Source: Neoehrlichia mikurensis (lineage in GTDB: Bacteria > Pseudomonadota > Alphaproteobacteria > Rickettsiales > Anaplasmataceae). Taken from it: a DNA stretch of 64,000 nt. The stretch covers positions 434,001 to 498,000 of the forward strand of contig NZ_CP066557.1 of the NCBI RefSeq assembly GCF_019186785.1. The letters are read 5' to 3'. This document shows positions 57,816 to 64,000 of this stretch, in pieces. A program made the translations under genes and the position numbers. Every line of letters starts with the position of its first letter. Within the stretch, counting starts at the first letter, position 1. The notes beneath the pieces are model-generated. The model was not told where the DNA came from and did no database searches. It saw only the letters and a program-made list of their open reading frames with translations.

Positions 57816-58433
57816 TTATAATTTTGCATTTTCATCAGCAAAATATCTTATGGCTCCATCTATTCCTTTTTCTTTTATAATATAATTAATCATTGATCTT
57901 TGATGCATAGCAATACTTATCATATTATTAATTTTTATATCATCAATATACAATGTATCATCATAACTAACAGTAAAAACTACAATTATAAAATCATCTA
58001 CATTATTTTGATTAACTAACCTAGCTTTAACCAAATAGCTATTTGTAGTGTGCTCTTTAACTAAAAAGACACTCATATTATAACTAGCATGTATATATAA
58101 CTGTTTAACATACATACGTACAATGTATTTACCATACTCATGCATAAACTTTTCTTTTTGTTCTAAAGAAGAATTTTTCCAATAAATACCCATAACAAAC
58201 TTTGTAATATTTTGAATATTTAAAGATTTATGCATAATATCCTGTAACATAGCATATGCACTTGTTTTATTTTTTTCTTGTTTTACAATTTTAGAAGAAA
58301 TATAATGCAGCTCTTCAATAAAATTACCAACTTGTTGACAATTACTGCACACACTTTCATCAGCATGAATACTACTACATATTAAAGCCAACATAAATAC
58401 TGGCGCCAAACAAGATCTATAATTGATAAACAT
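57816..58433 (-). CDS. mlaC: MlaC-type periplasmic phospholipid-binding protein
   Basis: 205 aa of the Ttg2/MlaC family that shuttles phospholipid between membranes. Signal peptide at 1-24 (hydrophobic core VFMLALICSS, likely cleavage after IHA). The mature part has the family pattern FVMGIYWKNSSLEQKEKF and a C-terminal YDDTLYIDDIKINNMISI. It presumably works with the MlaE/MlaF pair 11 kb away, the same dispersed layout known for Rickettsiales. Confidence 0.85.
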   Translation of the reverse strand: MFINYRSCLAPVFMLALICSSIHADESVCSNCQQVGNFIEELHYISSKIVKQEKNKTSAYAMLQDIMHKSLNIQNITKFVMGIYWKNSSLEQKEKFMHEYGKYIVRMYVKQLYIHASYNMSVFLVKEHTTNSYLVKARLVNQNNVDDFIIVVFTVSYDDTLYIDDIKINNMISIAMHQRSMINYIIKEKGIDGAIRYFADENAKL

Positions 58434-58592
58434 TGTATACTTTTCTAAATTTTAAACCAAATGCAAGTTTATCAGTTAAATACTTATTTAGTATTAAAAA
58501 TTATATAGTATTGTAAGCACCTTTGAGGTTATCAAATTTTTTTGTCTCTACCTTTCATATAAAAAAACTTCAACATCACATCAACAAAAAAA

Positions 58593-59498
58593 CTATTGCA
58601 TCATAATATCATCTGCACACTTACCATACTCTATTTCTACTGTTGCATGAGCAATATTAAATTCCTCATTAAGTAGTTTCTTTATAGATAATAAAATGCT
58701 CGTATAATCTACACAATTATTAATTAAGGCGTCATTAACCTTAACGTGTACTGTCATAACTATATGTTCATTAGTCAAAGACCACACATGTATATGGTGT
58801 ACATCTATAACACCTACAATCTTGTTACAAATTACACTTTTAATTTTATTAGCTTCAACATTTTCTGGAGTTCCTTCAAGTAATATATGTAAAGAATCTT
58901 TTATAATTTTATATGCACTATATAATATTAAAATACTTACAATTACTGATAATAATGGGTCAACTATCTGCCATTTACTAATCATAATAACAATTGCAGA
59001 TATAATTGCTGCAATAGACCCTAACAAATCTCCCAATATATGTAATATCGCACTTCTCATATTTAAGTTACTCTCATTTTTCTGATACAAAATAAGAAAT
59101 GCTACAATATTTGAACATAACCCTAAAATTGCTACCACTAGCATAATCCGCCAATTAATTTCAACTGGTTCTATAAAACGTTTAATTGACTCTACAATAA
59201 TTAACATTGCTATGGCAAAAAGTATTAATCCATTAACAAAAGCTGCAATTACTTGAAATCTATGATACCCATAAGACCTATAAGGATCTGATTTTTTGAC
59301 TGCAATTTTATGTGCTAACAAACTAAATACTAATGCAATAAAATCCATAAACATATGGCTCGCATCAGAAAGCAATGCAACAGAATTTGAAACTATCCCT
59401 CCTACAACTTCTATTATCATAGCAATTGCAATAATAACAATTGCATAAACTAACCTATATATATATACCGAAGGCTTGCCATTATGAACCGATGACAT
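58593..59498 (-). CDS. Cation diffusion facilitator transporter
   Basis: 301 aa Zn2+/Fe2+-type CDF antiporter. Six membrane helices. The metal site lies in SNSVALLSDASHMFMDF (helix II), with the matching helix V site read as HILGDLLGS. The cytoplasmic C-terminal domain carries HHIHVWSLTNEHIVMTVHV. A His before the aspartate in helix V suits zinc. Substrate inferred, not shown. Confidence 0.92.
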   Translation of the reverse strand: MSSVHNGKPSVYIYRLVYAIVIIAIAMIIEVVGGIVSNSVALLSDASHMFMDFIALVFSLLAHKIAVKKSDPYRSYGYHRFQVIAAFVNGLILFAIAMLIIVESIKRFIEPVEINWRIMLVVAILGLCSNIVAFLILYQKNESNLNMRSAILHILGDLLGSIAAIISAIVIMISKWQIVDPLLSVIVSILILYSAYKIIKDSLHILLEGTPENVEANKIKSVICNKIVGVIDVHHIHVWSLTNEHIVMTVHVKVNDALINNCVDYTSILLSIKKLLNEEFNIAHATVEIEYGKCADDIMMQ

Positions 59499-59517
59499 AA
59501 AATATTACCTCTATTTA

Positions 59518-59594
59518 TGGTGGGTGATACTGGACTTGAACCAGTGACCTCTTACATGTCAAGCAAACGCTCTAGCCAACTGAGCTAATCACCC
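59518..59594 (-). tRNA. trnV: tRNA-Val (GAC)
   Basis: Cloverleaf on the minus strand: acceptor GGGTGAT pairs with ATCACCC, discriminator A, then CCA, which is encoded here (complement of 59518-59520) unlike in the other two tRNAs. The anticodon loop is TTGACAT, giving GAC. The T arm is CTGG-TTCAAGT-CCAG. Confidence 0.95.
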
Positions 59595-59626
59595 ACTATT
59601 TTATCATAAGTAATCATATAAAAAAG

Positions 59627-60289
59627 TCAATCTTGCTCTATGGCCAATTTTATGGCACAAAAAACAAAAAATATACTTACAGGTATTAAAGAAATTACTA
59701 TAACACCTAACAGCATAGTATAATCGTCGTACACTTTATTTTTAAGATTGTAAAATAAAAGATTAAAATATATTAGAATTGGAATTATAATTGGTAAAAT
59801 TAGAATTTGTGCAATTGTTGTTCCACCACTTTTACCCAATATTAATGCATGACCTATAGATGAAATAAAACTCACTACTAGTAAACTCATACTCAGGGCA
59901 ATACCTAAACTCACAACAGTATACAGATCATCACCTAATATACAAAAATCTATTAGCATAGATACTATGCTAATAGGAATTCCTATACATACCCAATAAG
60001 AAAAAATTTTTAAAAAAACTATAATTTCTGGGATGTAACCTTGCATTAAAACTTGTTCTAATATGCCATTAGAATAGTCATTCTCAAAAATATTATGTAT
60101 TGAAATCTGCATAATAAAAACACTACAAATCCATAGAAGTACAGGCAATACTTTTACAATAATTTCACGATTTATCGTAAATAAAGATATACTTATCATT
60201 AGTATAAAAAGTGCAATTACGTATAAAAAATTACCATTTCCATCTATCATTAATTCTACTTCTCGTTTAAATATGCTACTATAGGACAT
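59627..60289 (-). CDS. ccmB: Heme exporter permease CcmB
   Basis: 220 aa permease of the CcmAB ABC transporter required to release holo-CcmE in cytochrome c maturation. Six membrane helices; the family-typical FENDYSNGILEQVLMQG follows helix II, and GHALILGKSGGTTIAQILI precedes helix V. ccmA is not adjacent. Confidence 0.92.
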   Translation of the reverse strand: MSYSSIFKREVELMIDGNGNFLYVIALFILMISISLFTINREIIVKVLPVLLWICSVFIMQISIHNIFENDYSNGILEQVLMQGYIPEIIVFLKIFSYWVCIGIPISIVSMLIDFCILGDDLYTVVSLGIALSMSLLVVSFISSIGHALILGKSGGTTIAQILILPIIIPILIYFNLLFYNLKNKVYDDYTMLLGVIVISLIPVSIFFVFCAIKLAIEQD

Positions 60290-60399
60290 TTAATGTACAT
60301 CGTTATAATGAATAACATTTTATATCATAATCATACACCAATTATTAATCAACTATCTTTAAATTTATTTCTAGTTGTAGAACAAAGGAGAAAGACGTA

Positions 60400-60843
60400 A
60401 TGTCAAACAAAAGTCATACATTACAAAGTGATCTCTATGATGAAGATGAACATTATATGGATCATAAACAACTAGAATATTTTCGAGAAAAATTAGTAAA
60501 GTGGCGTGATTCTTTACAAAAAGAATCCGAAGAAAAAACTAATGAAATATTACAAGCCCAAATTGACTCTGATTTAACTGATATGGCAACAAAAGAGTAT
60601 GCTACTCATATCACTTTGCAGACATATAATCGCAATGATATATTAACCAATGAAATTAATAAAGCGCTACAAAGAATTAACGATGGTATATATGGATATT
60701 GCGAAGAAACAGGAGAAAAAATTGGCATAGCTAGACTCGAAGCTAATCCCATAACCCTTTATTGTATTGAAGAACAGGAAAGAAGAGAAAAACAACAAAG
60801 ATTGTACAATAATATTGATGAAGATGACAGTAAGTTATTTTAA
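60400..60843 (+). CDS. dksA: RNA polymerase-binding factor DksA
   Basis: 147 aa. Binds the RNA polymerase secondary channel and acts with ppGpp in E. coli; whether ppGpp exists in this organism is not shown. A coiled coil (about 40-110) with the tip DLTDMATKEY is followed by a C-terminal zinc-finger region that keeps two cysteines (YGYCEETGE and LYCIEEQE), as in alphaproteobacterial DksA. AAAGGAG at 60384-60390 is one of the strongest ribosome-binding sites in the window. A terminator overlaps its stop. Confidence 0.93.
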   Translation: MSNKSHTLQSDLYDEDEHYMDHKQLEYFREKLVKWRDSLQKESEEKTNEILQAQIDSDLTDMATKEYATHITLQTYNRNDILTNEINKALQRINDGIYGYCEETGEKIGIARLEANPITLYCIEEQERREKQQRLYNNIDEDDSKLF

Positions 60844-60859
60844 AACTTACTGTTTTTTT
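60828..60859 (+). terminator. Intrinsic terminator of dksA
   Basis: A perfect 9-bp stem, CAGTAAGTT at 60828-60836 and AACTTACTG at 60844-60852, with a 7-base loop, is followed by seven T residues (60853-60859). The left arm is the last codons of dksA and the stop codon lies in the loop. This is the clearest Rho-independent terminator in the window. Confidence 0.85.
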
Positions 60860-61148
60860 CAATAAATATTATATGATAGCAAAACTTCTACATAAGTTAA
60901 TCTAGCAATACAAAGCATCATATTTTAAATGTGCAACTTTTATTTTGATGATAATATTTCCATAGCAGTAGCATTTGCTATAATCCCATATTGCTCATAT
61001 GTTTCTTCTATACACCACATTATATAAAATCTTTGTTTTAAAAGAGTTTTATATTTATACAGATTAAATTTACAGTAATAAAAATAATCTTTAATCAAAA
61101 CAAGTATACATTATGTTATACATAACATTAATATTACTGGACAATAAT
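60844..61148. other. Convergent spacer dksA-epimerase gene
   Basis: About 300 bases. The left end is the dksA terminator arm and T run; most of the rest is the open 56-codon frame on the minus strand. Nothing else recognised. Confidence 0.5.
60940..61110 (-). other. Open frame of 56 codons, gene remnant or small gene
   Basis: The minus strand is open from 61110 to the TAA at 60940-60942, ending IEETYEQYGIIANATAMEIL then SSK. Composition looks protein-like, and in AT-rich spacer DNA an open stretch of this length is uncommon. There is no good start: TTG 61098 or ATG at codon 31, neither with a convincing ribosome-binding site. It reads like the C-terminus of a larger protein that lost its 5' end. 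Not matched to a family. Confidence 0.35.
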
Positions 61149-62102
61149 TTATAATTTTTTGTAAACCTTTAAATATTGTTGTACTATATCCTCCATATAA
61201 TGGGGATAAATGCTAACGCTTTCCAAATCTTTATCATCAGAAACAATATTATATTGCATAAACAATAGCTGATCTCTTGTCAATAACGGAGTAGTATTCC
61301 CTGTTATAGGTTTAAGTATAATAGAAACAATTTTAAATTCACAAATAAATGCTATAATTTTTGCTATAAACAAAGGTAATTTTATTAAAATATTTTTTCT
61401 ACAAGTCACTTGTAGAATAAATTCCATCAAAGATTTTATAGAATAAACTTTAGGACCACAAACATTATATAATGTTTTATTTGTATTATTACATACTAAA
61501 TAACTAACTAATTTTGCAATATCACCAACATATACTGGCTGTAGTAGCATTTCACCACCTTTAATCAATGGCAAAAATGGTAATAATAATGATAGTCTTG
61601 CAATATTATTAAAAAATCTATCACCAAATCCAAACACTAAATTTGGCCTAATTATTATAGTATCAGAACATGCAGTTATAACAGTTTCTTCTCCCTTATA
61701 CTTACTTTGCGCATATATAGAATCTTTAGCATCTTCAACCCCCATAGCTGAAAAATGTATTAATTTAGCACAATATTTATTGGCAATTTTTGCAATAATC
61801 CCAGCAACCACTACATGAACATCATTAAATTTTGCTCTTCTCGATTCATATAAAATACCTATTAAGTTAATAATTATATCACACTTGATAACATATCTTT
61901 CCACTACTTCGATGCTCAAAGTATTATATTCTATAATTTCTACATTTCCTAAATGTCCGAATAATTTTAGTGACAAAGCTTTATTAGCATTACGTGTAAA
62001 TATTTTAACTATATGATTATTTTTAACAAGATCTTCAACTACATAACTACCTATAAACCCACTGCCTCCAAATACTACAATATGTTTTGCAATTTTTGAC
62101 AT
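61149..62102 (-). CDS. NAD(P)-binding epimerase/dehydratase family protein, NDUFA9-like
   Basis: 317 aa extended short-chain dehydrogenase fold. GGSGFIGSYV at about 12-21 binds the nucleotide, with IINLIGILYESRRAKF near 75 and YAQSKYKGEE (YxxxK) near 130. The NLIGIL motif is typical of the NDUFA9-like atypical SDR family linked to complex I assembly and to quinone biosynthesis. Full length. Part of it is duplicated upstream. Confidence 0.85.
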   Translation of the reverse strand: MSKIAKHIVVFGGSGFIGSYVVEDLVKNNHIVKIFTRNANKALSLKLFGHLGNVEIIEYNTLSIEVVERYVIKCDIIINLIGILYESRRAKFNDVHVVVAGIIAKIANKYCAKLIHFSAMGVEDAKDSIYAQSKYKGEETVITACSDTIIIRPNLVFGFGDRFFNNIARLSLLLPFLPLIKGGEMLLQPVYVGDIAKLVSYLVCNNTNKTLYNVCGPKVYSIKSLMEFILQVTCRKNILIKLPLFIAKIIAFICEFKIVSIILKPITGNTTPLLTRDQLLFMQYNIVSDDKDLESVSIYPHYMEDIVQQYLKVYKKL

Positions 62103-62447
62103 TTTATACCTACAATTAAGTATTTGTTAAATATGATAGCACATATAATAAAATTATTCTGTCTTACTTAAATTTATAGTATATTACACCATTTAAATAA
62201 TGTATTCCTCTTAAGAGATAACATAAAATCTTTCTTAAAATATAAATTTATAACGTATCATTAAAGTTACATACAGCAATCTAAAAATTATTTAAATTAA
62301 TTATAATAAAAAAATTACTTTTATTCTTAAATTTTTTTCAGCTTTCTTTTCATAAAAAATAAATTTACAACCATAAATACAATATACTAACTTAAGACTT
62401 ATAGCAGGTTTTAATTTCCTATCAATTCATGACATTTAACAAATAAT

Positions 62448-62590
62448 ACAAAAGTCACTTGTATAATAAATTCTAATATAATGTTTTATTTGTATTATCA
62501 TATACTAAACAACTAACTAATTTTGCAATATCATCAACATATATTGGCCGTAATAGTATTACACCATCCTTAATCAAGGATACAAAAATT
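62448..62590 (-). pseudogene. Decayed partial copy of the NDUFA9-like gene
   Basis: This spacer segment follows 61400-61577 of the neighbouring gene, same orientation. AAGTCACTTGTA, ATAATGTTTTATTTGTATTA and AACTAACTAATTTTGCAATA are shared exactly or nearly so, and a block of about 34 bases is deleted. The frame is broken. Confidence 0.88.
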
Positions 62591-62794
62591 ATAAAAACAT
62601 AAGGCATATTTTATATTGAATATATTTATCTTAACTATCTAATAAAATGATAAAAGTTTGTTTACATAAACATCAGTAATAAATTAAAGTATTATCCACA
62701 TAACTTTTAACATATTTTTCTTATTATTAGATTTTTTACTTTGAACCAGCATTTCACGTTATAATGCATTAGTAAAAACACAAATCTTAACTGT

Positions 62795-63015
62795 TTTATC
62801 CCTAACCCTTACCCATTTTTCCTATAGAAGATGAGAGTCCACCTGCTCCGTTATCAGTGATTGCATTATAATAAATTAAGGTCTCTTGCTTCTTTTATAA
62901 TAGCATCAGATAACTTTTTTGTGTAATGGGATCACCAATTTGTACTACTATTGAGCCAATATTTTCTATAAGTGTGTTTGATAAAAAAGTAGCACCATGA
63001 ATACCGTTATATACA
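62795..63015 (-). pseudogene. purL fragment (FGAM synthase remnant)
   Basis: On the minus strand, with two frameshifts, it reads NGIHGATFLS, then IVVQIGDPITQK, LSDAIIKEARDLN and NAITDNGAGGLSSSIGKMG, and then breaks up in stops. GRDGIHGATF, VQIGDP and ITDNGAGGLSSSVGEM are hallmark motifs of phosphoribosylformylglycinamidine synthase. It is far too short to function (about 70 codons of several hundred or more). Intact purL is presumed to lie elsewhere. The family match is from memory. Confidence 0.75.
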
Positions 63016-63175
63016 ATAATAAATTCTACTCTTATAAAAATATTTAAGTTAACAAAAATAACTTTCTAACAAATATGAATGTTATTAAACAATATACAAA
63101 AGTTATTAGTAAGTATTTGCATGTCATATTTAATCTAAACTTCTTCTGCGTATAAAATACTCTTTATAATATATA

Positions 63176-64000
63176 CTAATAGTAAAAAGTAATAGAATCG
63201 TATCCAAATATTTTTAGTAAATTATGTATATTTTTTTTTAATAAATTTTCTTGTTTCATAATTGTATTAACATAAGCAACTACATCTGTTATTAAACACT
63301 GATCAGTAAGAGCATTCACAAATTTAAAGTCAGTTAAACCTGACTGCTTTATTCCCAAAATATCACCTCCTCCACGCAATAACAAATCCTGTTCTGCTAT
63401 ACAAAATCCATCATGTAATTGACGTAATACACATAACTTTTTATAAGCAGCATCATTAATTGTACCATGAAGTAATATGCAAAACGAAGGTTTATTACTA
63501 CGACCAACCCTTCCTCTAAGTTGATGTAGCTGTGATAAACCAAATCTTTCAGCATTCTCTATGATAATAATCGTAGCATCAGGAATATCAATACCTACCT
63601 CTATTACTGTTGTCGCAACTAATAATTGAATTTCCCCATTATAAAAAGAGTACATAGACTTCTCTCGTTGTCTTTGTGACAAATTACCATGTGATAATCC
63701 TACTTTATCAGCAAAAATTTCTTTCAGAAAAAGAAATCTTTTTTCTGCTGCTGCTATATCTAAGGTTTCAGACTCTTCTATACATGGACAAATCCAATAT
63801 GCTTTATGTCCATCTTGTAATGCAAGCTGTAGTTTTAATATTATCTCATTCAATTTAGCAATACTTACAATACGAGTACAAATAGGAATTCTACATTTTG
63901 GTTTATCAAGTAATTTTATACACTCCATATCTCCATACATAATCTGTTCTAAAGTTCTTGGAATAGGAGTTGCAGTCATAAATAACACATCTGCTGTATT
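63176..64000 (-). CDS. recG: ATP-dependent DNA helicase RecG (3' part)
   Basis: Branch-migration helicase for stalled forks. The frame is open to the window edge, so the N-terminal wedge domain and first helicase motifs lie outside. What is seen: motif III LFMTATPIPRTL, motif V VATTVIEVGIDIPDA, motif VI QLHQLRGRVGRS, and the RecG-specific C-terminal end (LLRGGGDILGIKQSGLTDFK), which distinguishes it from Mfd. An internal GTG at 63988 is not the true start. Confidence 0.93.
   Translation of the reverse strand, partial: NTADVLFMTATPIPRTLEQIMYGDMECIKLLDKPKCRIPICTRIVSIAKLNEIILKLQLALQDGHKAYWICPCIEESETLDIAAAEKRFLFLKEIFADKVGLSHGNLSQRQREKSMYSFYNGEIQLLVATTVIEVGIDIPDATIIIIENAERFGLSQLHQLRGRVGRSNKPSFCILLHGTINDAAYKKLCVLRQLHDGFCIAEQDLLLRGGGDILGIKQSGLTDFKFVNALTDQCLITDVVAYVNTIMKQENLLKKNIHNLLKIFGYDSITFYY

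Larger units (their letters stand above)
62103..63175. other. Spacer epimerase gene-recG with two gene relics
   Basis: 1.07 kb. Contains the decayed copy of the NDUFA9-like gene and the purL fragment. The stretches 62103-62447 and 63016-63175 show nothing recognisable. Confidence 0.6.

Noticed and set aside
63176..63988. A short stand-alone helicase starting at GTG 63988
   Set aside because: The frame stays open to the window edge and the RecG C-terminal features show it is the 3' part of a longer gene.

Overview
The window is a very AT-rich, low-density stretch of a Rickettsiales chromosome. Single-copy housekeeping genes, alphaproteobacterial markers (5-aminolevulinate synthase, DUF1467, HemY, an NDUFA9-like reductase, the Ccm cytochrome c system), an archaeal-type valyl-tRNA synthetase and an ankyrin/transmembrane protein all point to the Anaplasmataceae, most likely Ehrlichia. 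Long intergenic regions full of partial gene copies and tandem repeats fit E. ruminantium best, but the species is an inference. By my count about 76% of the window is coding. There is no prophage, insertion sequence, CRISPR array or rRNA gene.

Layout. 1-9.5 kb: dapE, comF, rplY-pth, purF, then ygfZ and ccmF on the minus strand. 10-12.4 kb: valS. 13-17 kb: a minus-strand run atpH-atpA-greA-ribB-smpB. 17.4-21 kb: a DUF1467 gene and a tightly overlapping lolC/E - mitofilin-like - hemY operon. 21.3-28.2 kb: holA, gshA, gltA, guaA. 28.5-32.1 kb: a small unknown gene, pdhC, class I aldolase and tRNA-Cys. 33.3-39.6 kb: mrdA, secF, yraN, hemA, tyrS, tRNA-Lys. 39.8-43.2 kb: glnA-mraY-polyprenyl synthase. 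43.6-51.7 kb: the ankyrin/TM protein, mlaF-mlaE, rpe and polA. 51.8-57.4 kb: a basic 98-aa unknown, an unlisted 37-aa membrane peptide, argF-recF, a uracil-DNA glycosylase, def, plsC, rpsT. 57.8-64 kb: mlaC, a CDF transporter, tRNA-Val, ccmB, dksA, an NAD(P)-binding reductase and the 3' part of recG.

Functional themes: cytochrome c and heme supply (ccmF, ccmB, hemA, hemY); central carbon and ATP (gltA, pdhC, fba, rpe, atpHA); murein precursors and synthesis (dapE, mraY, mrdA, polyprenyl synthase); outer-membrane lipid and lipoprotein transport (mlaF, mlaE, mlaC, lolC/E); DNA replication and repair (polA, holA, recF, recG, uracil-DNA glycosylase); translation (valS, tyrS, rplY, rpsT, pth, def, smpB, three tRNAs).

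The most striking signal is in the spacers. Many contain decayed copies of pieces of the adjacent gene (polA, lolC/E, holA, valS, plsC, purF, the NDUFA9-like gene, the 98-aa gene), a 184-bp tandem repeat upstream of gshA, and two fragments of genes whose intact copies are not in the window (purL and mdh). Read together they suggest that spacers grow by local partial duplication followed by decay. I call no promoters: in DNA this AT-rich, none stood out convincingly.
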